A DNA stretch of 64,000 bases from Acholeplasmatales bacterium (GCA_031284585.1 JAITXT010000003.1:62001-126000); one strand, 5' to 3'; counted from the stretch's first letter, positions 27,426 through 37,134 are shown. The notes: a model not told the origin generated them from the letters alone. A program made the numbers and translations.

Positions 27426-28640
27426 ATGAAAAAAATTTTTTTAACACTAACATTATTGTTTGCTATCCTACTAGTTAGTTGTACTAAAGATGAAAATCTA
27501 TCTGCAGTAGAACAAGCAATTAAGGATGCACAAACACTTACTTACGAAGAGCTTTTAGTAAAAGCAAAAGCAGAAATTGGAGATAATAAACTTGAAGTTT
27601 ACGGAAATTCAAGTGCTCTTGTAAAAGCATTAGATGCATTTACTGAATCAACTGGAATTAAAACTAACAATAACCAGATGGGTGATTCTGATTTATACGC
27701 TAAATTAGTTCAAACAATATCTTCTAAACAATATTCAGCTGATATGATTCTTGCTCAAGATGGTCAAAGTTTACAATTGCAATTATTAGTTCCCAAATAT
27801 GCAATTAAATATATTCCACTAGAATTCAAAGATGTTTTAGCAGCAGATGATCTAGAACCCGCTGCAGCAACTATTTATTTAAATAAAATATTTATGTACA
27901 ATAATACTCCTGCTTCAGGAACTGAAAAATTAACAAATAGAATTACTAATGTTTGGCAATTAGCTGGTACTGCAGCTGATCCAGGACATGTATCTGGTCT
28001 ATCTTTCAAACCTGCTACTCAAGAAAACGTTAATATGAATTTCCTTATCATGCTTACATCAAGTGCTTGGGAAACTAAATTAAGCGCTGCTTATAAAGCA
28101 TATTATGGAAAAGATTATTTAAAACCATCAGAATACAAGAGCATCGGTTATCAATGGATCGCTGAATTTATTAAAAATTCAAATACTCACTCAAGTGATG
28201 GAACATCCGTTAAAGAAATGGCAAAAGGTGCTTCTGGAAATTCTGTTTTAGCTAATTATAATAAAATAAAAGATGTTAAAGCAACCGGTGGAGCTGGTAC
28301 TGAAGATCCTACTAATGTTACGGTTGCTGCATTTGAAAATCCAGTAGTTGGATTTAGCGGTTTTGTTTATAAGATGTATTCATTAGTTGCTAGTAACGCT
28401 AGATATCCTTATGCTGCATGTGCTTTTATAAATTATATTACTTCCGCAGCTGGATATAATAGTGCTTGGGGTGGTCTAGTAGGTTATTATTCTGCTAATC
28501 CAAGTGCAGTTATCGCAACTGGAGATAGACAATTATTATTCTGGAAAGCAAACTGTGTTATCGAAGATCCAGTATTTGTTGCATCAGTTTATAGTGATGT
28601 TTATCAATTTGTAAGTTCACAAGAGTCTAAATCAAAGTAA
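27426..28640 (+). CDS. ABC importer substrate-binding lipoprotein
   Basis: Extracellular solute-binding protein, 404 residues. The signal helix ends at lipobox LVSC (Cys19), so it is membrane-anchored. The mature part begins KLEVYGNSSALVKALDAFTESTGIKT, the type of N-terminal strand and helix seen in FbpA/AfuA (Fe3+), polyamine and thiamine binding proteins. It is first in an operon with a fused two-domain permease and an ATPase, the genetic layout of the Fe3+/thiamine/sulfate group. The true substrate cannot be deduced. GAGGAG lies just before the ATG. Confidence 0.85.
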   Translation: MKKIFLTLTLLFAILLVSCTKDENLSAVEQAIKDAQTLTYEELLVKAKAEIGDNKLEVYGNSSALVKALDAFTESTGIKTNNNQMGDSDLYAKLVQTISSKQYSADMILAQDGQSLQLQLLVPKYAIKYIPLEFKDVLAADDLEPAAATIYLNKIFMYNNTPASGTEKLTNRITNVWQLAGTAADPGHVSGLSFKPATQENVNMNFLIMLTSSAWETKLSAAYKAYYGKDYLKPSEYKSIGYQWIAEFIKNSNTHSSDGTSVKEMAKGASGNSVLANYNKIKDVKATGGAGTEDPTNVTVAAFENPVVGFSGFVYKMYSLVASNARYPYAACAFINYITSAAGYNSAWGGLVGYYSANPSAVIATGDRQLLFWKANCVIEDPVFVASVYSDVYQFVSSQESKSK

Positions 28641-28647
28641 TTAGAAA

Positions 28648-30468
28648 ATGTTTAAAAATTTTTTAACAAAAAATTTAAATAAATTAAAAACATTTTTAAG
28701 TAAACCAGCTAATGCAATATTACTAATCTTTTTAATTGTGTTAGTTGTAACTGTTTTAATACCTTTAATTCTAGTGGTCAGAGAAACATTTTTAGTTCAC
28801 ATAACTGAAACAATGATAACAGGGAAACCTGCAGGAACATATGTTCTTGACCACTGGAAAGGATTATTATTTACGAAAGAGTATGATTATTCATATGAGA
28901 ATTTTTATAAGCCATTACTTAATTCCATTTATATGGGATTACTTGCTTGTCTAGTTGCTATTTCTATTGGCGGTATTACTGCCTTCTTGATGACTAGAAC
29001 TAATATTCCATTTAAAAAATTCATTTCAATCGTCTTTATCTTTCCATATATAATGCCAAGTTGGTCAATTGCGATGTTTTGGGAGAACTTTTTTAAGAAT
29101 TCCGCTTTAACAAATACCGCAGGTACAAAGGGTACCCTGGAGATGCTTACTGGTATATGTGTTCCAGGATGGGCAGTTTACGGACTTATTCCTTGCGCAA
29201 TTTGTCTTGGAATCCACTATGCACCATTTGCATATATATTAATTGGTGGAATACTTAAAAATATGGATTCAAATCTAGAAGAAGCAGCCCAAATATTAAA
29301 TGCCTCTAGACTTAAAATTATTAGAAAAATAACCATTCCAATTGTACTTCCAGCAATTGTTTCTACTATTTTACTTGTTTTTGCAAGTTCTGTTAGTAGT
29401 TATACTGTACCAATGATGTTAGGAAGTAAGGGAGGATTTTGGACGCTCTCGTTGAAGATGAAGTCAATGGTTAATGGACAATATGTAGGTCAAGGTTATG
29501 TGATAGGTCTAGTACTCATAGTAATATCTGTTATTATTTTGATGTTTAACCAAAAAGTTACTGGAACAAGAAAATCTTATGTTACAGTATCTGGAAAGTC
29601 TTCACAAATATCTACTATTAATTTAGGAAAAACTCTTAAATGGGTAGTATCAGTAATACTTGTTGCATTTGTATCTTTCTTCGCAATATTTCCAATGTTA
29701 AGTTTTGCTTTGGAAAGCTTTCTAGAGGAAAGCGGAAATCTATCGAGTTTTACATTTAAATACTGGATTAGTACAGTCGATACAGATGTCTATATTATTC
29801 CAAGTAAAGGATTATTATTAAATCCACCTTTATATAAGGCGATAGGCGGTTCATTACTTATCTCCACCGTAGTATCTTTGTTTGCTGGTACATTCGGAAT
29901 CTTAATCGGGTATGGAGTTACACGTAAGAGAGGTTCAAAGATTGCTGAAATAGTTTCATCTCTTGCCTTTCTTCCGTATTTAATACCAGCAATGAGTTTC
30001 GGTATTATTTATATGTCAGTTTCAACAAATCCACTATTCTCATCGTGGTTATATGAATCTATCTTATTACTTATTATTGTTGGATCTGTAAAGTTCCTTC
30101 CATTCGCATCAAGAGGAGGAACAAATGCTATGCTTCAAATCTCAAGTGAAATTGAGGAATCAGCAATCATTTTGGGAATACCTTGGTATAAGAGAATGCT
30201 TAGAATAATATTTCCAATCCAGAAATCAAGTTTTATTAGTGGATATTTATTACCATTTATATCTTGTATGAGAGAGTTATCACTATTTGTATTAATTGCA
30301 GGAACTGGAACAATATTGACAAGTTTACTAACTCAATACCAAATCAAAGGATTAAATCAAATGGCAAATGGATTAAATTTGATTATCATCGTATTAGTAC
30401 TAGGTATTAATCTAATAATAAACAAAGTGACTGGCGCATCTATTGATAAAGGAGTAGGTGGAAGATGA
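28648..30468 (+). CDS. ABC importer permease with two fused domains
   Basis: A 606-residue membrane protein with about twelve helices, arranged as two binding-protein-dependent permease domains (about residues 15-310 and 330-600). Each has the EAA-type loop that contacts the ATPase: LEEAAQILNASRLKIIRKITIPIVLP in the first half (EAAQILNAS region) and IEESAIILGIPWYKRMLRIIFPI in the second. Fused permeases of this kind are typical of FbpB/ThiP-like importers. It starts 7 bases after the binding-protein gene. Confidence 0.88.
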   Translation: MFKNFLTKNLNKLKTFLSKPANAILLIFLIVLVVTVLIPLILVVRETFLVHITETMITGKPAGTYVLDHWKGLLFTKEYDYSYENFYKPLLNSIYMGLLACLVAISIGGITAFLMTRTNIPFKKFISIVFIFPYIMPSWSIAMFWENFFKNSALTNTAGTKGTLEMLTGICVPGWAVYGLIPCAICLGIHYAPFAYILIGGILKNMDSNLEEAAQILNASRLKIIRKITIPIVLPAIVSTILLVFASSVSSYTVPMMLGSKGGFWTLSLKMKSMVNGQYVGQGYVIGLVLIVISVIILMFNQKVTGTRKSYVTVSGKSSQISTINLGKTLKWVVSVILVAFVSFFAIFPMLSFALESFLEESGNLSSFTFKYWISTVDTDVYIIPSKGLLLNPPLYKAIGGSLLISTVVSLFAGTFGILIGYGVTRKRGSKIAEIVSSLAFLPYLIPAMSFGIIYMSVSTNPLFSSWLYESILLLIIVGSVKFLPFASRGGTNAMLQISSEIEESAIILGIPWYKRMLRIIFPIQKSSFISGYLLPFISCMRELSLFVLIAGTGTILTSLLTQYQIKGLNQMANGLNLIIIVLVLGINLIINKVTGASIDKGVGGR

Positions 30469-30489
30469 ACATAAAAAAAGGAGTTTTAT

Positions 30490-32118
30490 ATGCCTAAAAT
30501 TGTACTAACAAATATTAACAAAAGATGGGGTAACTATTATGCCATCGATAACCTAAACTTAACTATTGAAGATGGTTCTTTTGTCTCTCTTCTAGGACCT
30601 TCAGGTTGTGGTAAAACAACAACATTAAGAATGATTGCGGGGTTAGAAACTCCAACTAGCGGAAGAATAACGCTAAACGATGAAATAATATTTGATTCTG
30701 AACTTGGAATTGATTTACATCCATCGAAAAGAAAAGTTGGATTCTTATTTCAAAATTATGCACTTTGGCCAAATATGACAGTTTATCAAAATATAGTGTT
30801 TGGTCTAAAAAACATAAAAGAAGAGAAAATAGTTGTAGATAACGAACTTTTAGCTTACGATAAATTGATAAGTATTCTAGGGGACCCAGAAAAAATCAAA
30901 AAAGTATTACTAGAATGTTTTGATCGAAAAGGTAATTTTAATACTCAAAAAGCTGTAACTAGATTAATTGATAGTTTTGAAATCTCAATCCATTCCGCAA
31001 AAATTTTATTTAATTGTCATTTTGAAGACAAAGAAGAATTAACTGAAATTTCTGAAAGAAAAATAGAAGAAATTAAAAAATTAATTGAAACTAAAAAAGC
31101 GAATTATTCTAAAAAAGAAATTACTGTATCTGAAAACTATGAACTATTAAAAAATGGTACTCCTATTTCTAAAGTTAGAAGATTAGATGAAGAGGAAATT
31201 GATCTTGCAGTTAGAAGAGTAAGTAGAATCGTTAAGATTAGTGATTATATGGATAGATATCCTCAAGAATTATCAGGTGGTCAACAACAACGTGTTGCAA
31301 TCGCAAGAACTATGGCACCAGGACCAAAAGTATTATTTATGGATGAACCTTTATCAAATCTTGATGCCAAATTAAGACTTGAAATGAGAAGTGAATTAAA
31401 GAGACTTCATCTTGAAACTAATTCTACTTTCGTTTATGTTACTCATGATCAATTAGAAGCTATGACTTTATCTACTAAAATATGCTTGTTAAATAACGGT
31501 GTGTTACAACAATATGAAGCACCTTTGTCAATTTATAATTATCCAAGTAATTTATTTGTAGGTGACTTTGTAGGAAATCCTTCTATTAACTATATTGAGA
31601 TAAAAGGAATTCAAAAAACTAAATCCAAATTAGAATTCACAATGTTTGGAGATGTAAAAGCGGAATTAGTATTTAATAATCCTGTTAACTTAGCAGAAAA
31701 ATCACTTCAAATCGAGAAACTAATTGACGAAGAAGAGAAAAAACTTAATGAATTAGTATTAAGCGGAGAAAGAATCGAAAAAACAAATAAGGATTTACCA
31801 TTTCCTTATACTATTAATAAAATTACTGATGATGATTCTCCAAACAAAGATTTTAGTTATATACTAGGTGTTAGACCTGAATATATTCAAGTAGATACCG
31901 AAGGTGTTCAAGGATCAATTTATTCAGCCATGCCTGCAGGTGTTGAAACTACAATCAAATTATTAGTTAAGAACTTTTTACTAACATCAATTGCTTACGG
32001 AAGCGTAGACTATGAAATTGATTCTCCTACAAAATTTAAATTTGTTGGAAAAAATATTTTATTGTTCGATAAACAAACTCATAAACTTTTAGCAGTTGGT
32101 ACTATAAACTTATTGTAA
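30490..32118 (+). CDS. ABC importer ATP-binding protein with a large helical-domain insertion
   Basis: Energises the importer. Of 542 residues, the ABC core has Walker A GPSGCGKT (36-43), Q-loop FLFQN (Gln88-89 region), signature LSGGQ (261-265), Walker B KVLFMDEP, and H-loop VTHD (His319). Between the Q-loop (about 110) and the signature (about 233) there are roughly 120 extra residues, Lys/Glu-rich and apparently helical, absent from ordinary MalK/PotA-type ATPases of about 370 residues. C-terminal TOBE-like segments follow. Mollicutes ATPases such as PotA/UgpC-like proteins are known to be enlarged, so this may mark lineage rather than function. Confidence 0.9.
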   Translation: MPKIVLTNINKRWGNYYAIDNLNLTIEDGSFVSLLGPSGCGKTTTLRMIAGLETPTSGRITLNDEIIFDSELGIDLHPSKRKVGFLFQNYALWPNMTVYQNIVFGLKNIKEEKIVVDNELLAYDKLISILGDPEKIKKVLLECFDRKGNFNTQKAVTRLIDSFEISIHSAKILFNCHFEDKEELTEISERKIEEIKKLIETKKANYSKKEITVSENYELLKNGTPISKVRRLDEEEIDLAVRRVSRIVKISDYMDRYPQELSGGQQQRVAIARTMAPGPKVLFMDEPLSNLDAKLRLEMRSELKRLHLETNSTFVYVTHDQLEAMTLSTKICLLNNGVLQQYEAPLSIYNYPSNLFVGDFVGNPSINYIEIKGIQKTKSKLEFTMFGDVKAELVFNNPVNLAEKSLQIEKLIDEEEKKLNELVLSGERIEKTNKDLPFPYTINKITDDDSPNKDFSYILGVRPEYIQVDTEGVQGSIYSAMPAGVETTIKLLVKNFLLTSIAYGSVDYEIDSPTKFKFVGKNILLFDKQTHKLLAVGTINLL

Positions 32119-32123
32119 ATATT

Positions 32124-32152
32124 AAAGCCACTTTATGTGGCTTTTTATTTTT
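32124..32152 (+). terminator. Terminator of the ABC importer operon
   Basis: AAAGCCAC (32124-32131) and GTGGCTTT (32137-32144) form an 8-bp stem with a 5-base loop, followed by a T-rich tail. Confidence 0.9.
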
Positions 32153-32291
32153 CAAGATTTAAATCACTTAAAAATTCATAAATAGTAGTTTTCGAAAAGA
32201 GTATTTATCTTTTTTATAATATTTTTAAAAATTAGAGTACAATTAGTTGATAGTATGAATTATAAAAAGCTCAAAGGATTAGGATTAAAAA

Positions 32292-33455
32292 ATGGAATTA
32301 AAAGAAAATAAAAAAGAAGCATATAAAATACTTTCCAATGTTAATATCTACACTGGCGAAGAAGTATATTTAAATTCATCAATTACCTTTAACCAAAAAA
32401 TTATAAAAATTATAAAAAATAATAATAAAGATAGTATTTCAACAAATTATATTTTATTGCCTGGTTTCATTGATCATCACACTCATGGAGGATACAATAA
32501 TGACTTCATGGCAGCAAACGATGAAATTCTATCAAATATTTTAAGTAATACAATTAAAGAAGGAATTACATCTATTTTCCCAACGACTATCTCTGATAAA
32601 ATTATAAATATTAAAAAGGCAATTAAAGTAATAAAAAATCATCAAGATTTAGTTAATGAATCAAAGATTCTAGGTGTTCACTTAGAAGGACCTTTCTTAA
32701 ATCCTATTTTTAAAGGTGCTCAAAATAATGATTACTTATTAAAACCAAATTTAGATATTTTCAAAGATTTAAATGAGGAAAAAATAATTAAAATAGCAAG
32801 TTTTGCAATTGAATTAGATGATAATTATTCGCTTCATAGTTTTCTTAAAAAAGAAAAAATTATTATATCAGCAGCACACTCAAACGCAACCGAAGAAGAA
32901 GTATCTAGATCATTAGAAGAAGGTCTTCAACTTGTAACTCACACTTTCAACGCAATGTCTAAATTTTCACATCGAGATATTGGTTTAGTAGGTTCTGCAC
33001 TTCTTTATGATTCTCTTTATACAGAATTAATAGCAGACCTTGTGCATGTTGATGAAAAAGCAATTAAACTTTTATATAAAGTTAAAAGTGCAGATAAAAT
33101 TATTTTAATAACTGATTCAATGGAAGCTAAAGGAATGGATGATGGTACATATTCTTTAGGAAACCTCAAGGTAGATGTTATTAACCATGTAGCAAGACTA
33201 AAAGATTCTAGTCTAGCAGGTTCATGTTTAAAATATATAGATGGATTAAAAAATTTCTATAAAACAACTAATTGTTCAATAAATGAATTAGTAAAAGTAT
33301 CATCTTTAAATATTCATAAACTACACCAATTAGAAAATAGAGGTAAATTATCCCCTGGGATGTATGCTGACTTTGTGATTCTTGATGAAAATTTAAATAT
33401 AATACAAGTTTACAGAGATGGAAATTTAGTTGTAAATAATGAGGTTATAAAATGA
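32292..33455 (+). CDS. nagA: N-acetylglucosamine-6-phosphate deacetylase
   Basis: Amidohydrolase that converts GlcNAc-6-phosphate to glucosamine-6-phosphate. The 387-residue protein has the metal site HHTHGG in PGFIDHHTHGG, GVHLEGPF (metal-binding Glu), AAHSNAT, THTFNAMS, and ITDSMEAKG with the catalytic Asp. AAAGGATTAGGA precedes the ATG. The stop overlaps the nagB ATG (ATGA). No amino-sugar transporter or NagR regulator is adjacent. Confidence 0.95.
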   Translation: MELKENKKEAYKILSNVNIYTGEEVYLNSSITFNQKIIKIIKNNNKDSISTNYILLPGFIDHHTHGGYNNDFMAANDEILSNILSNTIKEGITSIFPTTISDKIINIKKAIKVIKNHQDLVNESKILGVHLEGPFLNPIFKGAQNNDYLLKPNLDIFKDLNEEKIIKIASFAIELDDNYSLHSFLKKEKIIISAAHSNATEEEVSRSLEEGLQLVTHTFNAMSKFSHRDIGLVGSALLYDSLYTELIADLVHVDEKAIKLLYKVKSADKIILITDSMEAKGMDDGTYSLGNLKVDVINHVARLKDSSLAGSCLKYIDGLKNFYKTTNCSINELVKVSSLNIHKLHQLENRGKLSPGMYADFVILDENLNIIQVYRDGNLVVNNEVIK

Positions 33456-34240
33456 AACTATTTATATTTAAGAATAATGATACATTATATGAATATGTAT
33501 CTTCGGTATATATAAAAAAAATCAATGAAAATCCAAATATTTGTCTTGGTTTAGCAACCGGAAGTACCCCAATTCCTTTATATAACTTATTAAGTAAATC
33601 TTACCAAAAAAGGTTAGTTGATTTTTCAAAAGTAAAAACTATAAACTTAGATGAATATCTAGGATTAGACGAAAATAATAGTGAGAGTTATCGTTATTTT
33701 ATGAATGAAAATTTATTTAAGAAAATAAATATTTCAGGTAGTAATACCTACTTACCACTTGGAACAGGAAATATTGACACAAATATCTCTTTTTACAATA
33801 ATCTCTTAGCAAATAACTCTATTGATTTACTCCTACTTGGTCTAGGTTCAAATGGTCACATAGGTTTCAATGAACCTAATACTTCTTTTAATAGTACTAC
33901 TCATGTAGTTAAATTAAAAAAGAGTACTATTAAAGATAATTCAAGATTATTTGAAAATATTAAACTTGTACCTAAAAAAGCTATTACTATGGGTCTAAAA
34001 GATATTTTTAATGCAAAAGAAATATTTTTAATTGCAAATACTAAAAATAAAGAAAAAGTTATAAAAAAAATATTAGAAGGAAAAAGGAGGCAAAAAATTC
34101 CTGCTAGTATACTAAAAAATCATCCAAACACAACTATTTTTATTAATAGTAATATTGCCCTAAAATTAAACTTAACTGGAAGTAAGTACTCACTTATTGA
34201 AGAAAACGATTCATATGAAATTTTTGATGTTTTAAAATAA
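33452..34240 (+). CDS. nagB: Glucosamine-6-phosphate deaminase
   Basis: Turns glucosamine-6-phosphate into fructose-6-phosphate and ammonia, feeding glycolysis. Over 262 residues the family motifs appear in order: LGLATGSTPIPLY, NLDEYLGL, SYRYFMN, and LGLGSNGHIGFNEP. The NGH form (not DGH as in E. coli) is usual in Gram-positive NagB. Coupled to nagA. A weak 6-bp hairpin (34263-34280) follows without a T-run. Confidence 0.95.
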   Translation: MKLFIFKNNDTLYEYVSSVYIKKINENPNICLGLATGSTPIPLYNLLSKSYQKRLVDFSKVKTINLDEYLGLDENNSESYRYFMNENLFKKINISGSNTYLPLGTGNIDTNISFYNNLLANNSIDLLLLGLGSNGHIGFNEPNTSFNSTTHVVKLKKSTIKDNSRLFENIKLVPKKAITMGLKDIFNAKEIFLIANTKNKEKVIKKILEGKRRQKIPASILKNHPNTTIFINSNIALKLNLTGSKYSLIEENDSYEIFDVLK

Positions 34241-34313
34241 TAGTTAAAATTAAAAAACTTAATGAGATTTATTTATCTCAATTCGAATAATTAATTTAAG
34301 AATCAAAATGATG

Positions 34314-34319
34314 TATAAT
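34314..34319 (+). promoter_or_regulatory. -10 box of the fhs leader promoter
   Basis: TATAAT preceded by TG, placing transcription start near 34326 and so defining a leader of about 290 bases before fhs. Confidence 0.6.
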
Positions 34320-34325
34320 TAAACT

Positions 34326-34602
34326 AAAGATGAAGAAAATATTTAAGGATGAATAGAGCAATGTAGTCAATTTAATAGGAACTTATATGAGATTGATACG
34401 TGATAGAATTTTATTAAATAGGAAACTTTCTATTAAATATTTAGATATGTATCTAGGGTTACGAGAGTTTTAAATTACAAGAGTAAATAACTAACACCGT
34501 AGCAAGGATTGAAAAAGAACCATTCAATTTAGTAACTAAAATGAACTTTATTCTGATTAGTTAGAAAAAAATAATTACTAAGAAATAACTTATAGATTAA
34601 AA
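34326..34602 (+). ncRNA. Structured leader RNA upstream of fhs, class not recognised
   Basis: A long leader between a good promoter and the fhs ribosome binding site, with no open frame of substance. Several helices can be drawn: GATACG (34395-34400) with TGTATC (34448-34453) enclosing an AATAGG/TCTATT hairpin; ATTGAA (34508-34513) with TTCAAT (34523-34528); TAACTAA (34533-34539) with TTAGTTA (34557-34563). An alternative helix GTCAAT (34366-34371) with ATTGAT (34392-34397) would exclude the first. This looks like a riboswitch or protein-bound leader. The ZTP riboswitch, common before fhs, does not fit: its ACUGGC and CCGCCUGGGC blocks are missing. Confidence 0.5.
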
Positions 34603-34617
34603 AGGAGATTTAAAATT

Positions 34618-36171
34618 ATGAAATTTATACATGATGAACTAGTAAAAAAAGGTATTTCAGAAGATTATTTCACCCCTTACGGGAGAGATATTTCTAAAAT
34701 TGATTACAAACTTATTGATAAATTAGAAGATAGAGATAGTAATCTAATTTTAGTTTCTGCTATTACACCTACTAAAAGTGGTGAGGGAAAAACAACTATG
34801 TCCATAAGTTTATCAGATGGATTAAAATACCTAAATAAAAATGTAATGTTGACTTTAAGAGAACCAAGTTTAGGACCTGTTTTTGGATTAAAAGGTGGAG
34901 CATGTGGAGGAGGAGAATCAATTGTTCTTCCAAGTGAAAAAATAAATCTTCATTTTACTGGTGACTTTCATGCAATTACTTCCGCTCATAATTTACTTTC
35001 TGCTCTAATAGATAATCATATTTATCAAGGAAACAGTCTTAAGTTTAAAAAAGTTATTTGGCCAAGAGCAATGGATATGAATGATCGCTCGCTAAGAAAG
35101 ATAACTTATCAAACAAGAGAAGATTCATTTATCATCACGGCTGCTTCCGAAATAATGGCTATTATGGCTCTAAGTGAAAATTTAGAAGATTTAGGGGATA
35201 GAATAAATAATATCTTAATCGGTTATAATGAGGATAATAATCCAATAAAAGTGTGTGATCTTAAATGTAGAAATGCTCTCGTTATTTTGCTTAGGGACGC
35301 CTTATCTCCTAATTTAGTACAAACTAAATATGGATGTAATGCTCTTATTCATTTAGGACCATTTGCAAATATAGCTCATGGTTGTAATTCACTAATCGCA
35401 ACAAAGCTTGCTTTAAAACTTTCAGATTACGTAGTAACAGAGGCAGGATTCGGAGCAGACTTAGGACTTCAAAAGTTCTTATCAATTAAAGTTCCACTCC
35501 TTAAAAAACATCCAAATCTAGTCGTTTTAGTAGCAACCATAAAAGCTCTCAAAGAACATGGAAGTAGTATAGATAATCTAGAAAGATTAAAAGAAGGATT
35601 AAGTAATTTATATAAACATTACGAAAATATTTCTAAATATAATATTCCTATTTTGGTTGCTATAAACAAGTTTAATGATGATTCACCTGAAGAAATACTA
35701 CTTCTTGAAAGTGAACTTTCAAAAAAACATATCGAATATTCTTTAGTTACATCTTATGTAGATGGACCTAAAGGTGCTACTCAATTAGCAAGTAAAGCCA
35801 TTCAAATAATTGAAGCTAATAAATTAGTATTCAAAGATATTCTAGAAAATAAAAATACCTTATTTCAAAAACTTGAAACAATATGTTATGAAATATATGG
35901 GGCGAATAAGATAACCCTAACCAAAAATGCAAGAGAAAATTTAAAACAAATCGAAGATAATAACTGGGACAAATTACCAGTTTGTGTCGCTAAAACTCCA
36001 CTTTCATTTACTACAGATTCAGAAATAAAAGGAGCACCAAATAATTTTAATATTGAATTTTCAAGTTTTTCAGTTTCCCTTGGAGCAAAATTTATTGTAG
36101 CTAAGACCAAAGGAATAGTTCTAATGCCTGGTTTAAATGAGCATCCACTTGCTCTTGATATGTCACTATAA
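34618..36171 (+). CDS. fhs: Formate--tetrahydrofolate ligase
   Basis: ATP-dependent synthesis of 10-formyl-THF from formate, supplying purine synthesis and formylation. The 517-residue protein keeps the hallmark motifs: P-loop TPTKSGEGKTT, LREPSLGPVFGLKGGACGGG, NLHFTGDFHAI, and FGADLGLQKF. It is about 40 residues shorter than the usual 555-560, with a compact N terminus. AAGGAG is 11 bases before the ATG. Its stop overlaps the folD ATG (TAATG). Expression is probably governed by the structured leader. Confidence 0.96.
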   Translation: MKFIHDELVKKGISEDYFTPYGRDISKIDYKLIDKLEDRDSNLILVSAITPTKSGEGKTTMSISLSDGLKYLNKNVMLTLREPSLGPVFGLKGGACGGGESIVLPSEKINLHFTGDFHAITSAHNLLSALIDNHIYQGNSLKFKKVIWPRAMDMNDRSLRKITYQTREDSFIITAASEIMAIMALSENLEDLGDRINNILIGYNEDNNPIKVCDLKCRNALVILLRDALSPNLVQTKYGCNALIHLGPFANIAHGCNSLIATKLALKLSDYVVTEAGFGADLGLQKFLSIKVPLLKKHPNLVVLVATIKALKEHGSSIDNLERLKEGLSNLYKHYENISKYNIPILVAINKFNDDSPEEILLLESELSKKHIEYSLVTSYVDGPKGATQLASKAIQIIEANKLVFKDILENKNTLFQKLETICYEIYGANKITLTKNARENLKQIEDNNWDKLPVCVAKTPLSFTTDSEIKGAPNNFNIEFSSFSVSLGAKFIVAKTKGIVLMPGLNEHPLALDMSL

Positions 36172-37022
36172 TGATACTAGATGGAAAAGCAGTTGCGAAA
36201 ATAAAAAATTTTGAATTAAAAGAGTTAATCAAAAATGATTTTTTAAGTTTCCATACAAAACCTCGATTAGATATTATTTTAATTGGAAATGATCCAGCAA
36301 GTATAACTTATGTAAACCAAAAAAGAAAGAAATCTGAACTTGTGGGGATTAATTGCGTAGTTCATGAATTAGAAGGTACAACTGATGAGTCTGAGATAAT
36401 TTCCTTAATTAATTATCTAAATATTGATCCTAAAGTAAACGGAATAATTCTTCAATTACCAGTTCCTATTTCATATCACAAAGATATGCTCATTAATCTT
36501 ATTGATGCAAAAAAAGATGTAGATGGTCTCACATTAGAAAATGAAAAATTACTAGAAATGGATAATAAATTAGCATTTATTCCTGCTACTCCTCTTGGAA
36601 TTCTTAATTTACTTGATTATTACAAAATCGAAACTAAGAATGTAGCGATATCTATTATCGGTGCAAGTAGATTAGTAGGTCTACCTTTATCTAAATTACT
36701 AACGCAAAGAGGAGCAAATGTTTATCTATGTGATAAATACACAAAAGATATATCTCTTTATACCAAAAAATCATTAATAGTTATTAGTGCAACTGGTGTA
36801 GTAGATTTAATTACCAAAGATCTAATTAATGAAGGTACAATTTTAATTGACGTAGGTATAGTTAAAACCGAAGATGGCATTAAAGGCGATATTTCAAGGG
36901 AAGCAATTGATATCGCAAGTTCATATACTCCTGTTCCGGGAGGGGTAGGTCCAATGACCGTTAATGCTCTTTTATTAAATACTTATAAAGCTTACAAAAA
37001 CCAAAAAAAAGAAAGTAAATAA
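36171..37022 (+). CDS. folD: Methylene-THF dehydrogenase/methenyl-THF cyclohydrolase
   Basis: Bifunctional one-carbon enzyme that interconverts 5,10-methylene-THF and 10-formyl-THF. The 283-residue protein has GNDPASITYVNQKRKK with the catalytic Lys, ILQLPVP, KDVDGLT, the nucleotide site IIGASRLVGLP and TPVPGGVGPMTVN. Coupled with fhs, so the two enzymes join formate and serine-derived carbon; glyA is further along the window. Confidence 0.96.
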   Translation: MILDGKAVAKIKNFELKELIKNDFLSFHTKPRLDIILIGNDPASITYVNQKRKKSELVGINCVVHELEGTTDESEIISLINYLNIDPKVNGIILQLPVPISYHKDMLINLIDAKKDVDGLTLENEKLLEMDNKLAFIPATPLGILNLLDYYKIETKNVAISIIGASRLVGLPLSKLLTQRGANVYLCDKYTKDISLYTKKSLIVISATGVVDLITKDLINEGTILIDVGIVKTEDGIKGDISREAIDIASSYTPVPGGVGPMTVNALLLNTYKAYKNQKKESK

Positions 37023-37091
37023 AAATCAAGTTAACTTTTATGAACAAATAATATGGGTATAAGTGAAAAAAACCAAATAAAACACTAAATT

Positions 37092-37100
37092 TGATATAAT
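37092..37100 (+). promoter_or_regulatory. Extended -10 promoter before the membrane protein-tex pair
   Basis: TGATATAAT, an extended -10 (TGn plus TATAAT), about 35 bases before the start codon. Confidence 0.6.
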
Positions 37101-37134
37101 TATTTTGCTTAATATAAGAATAATGAGGTAAATA

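Noticed and set aside
33452-34240. Missing catalytic Asp in NagB (NGH instead of DGH)
   Set aside because: Asn at this place is normal in Gram-positive NagB, so it is not a defect.
34326-34560. ZTP (pfl) riboswitch or ykkC-type riboswitch before fhs
   Set aside because: CGUGA and CUAGGGUU fragments occur, but the diagnostic ACUGGC and CCGCCUGGGC blocks (ZTP) and the second conserved domain (ykkC) are missing.
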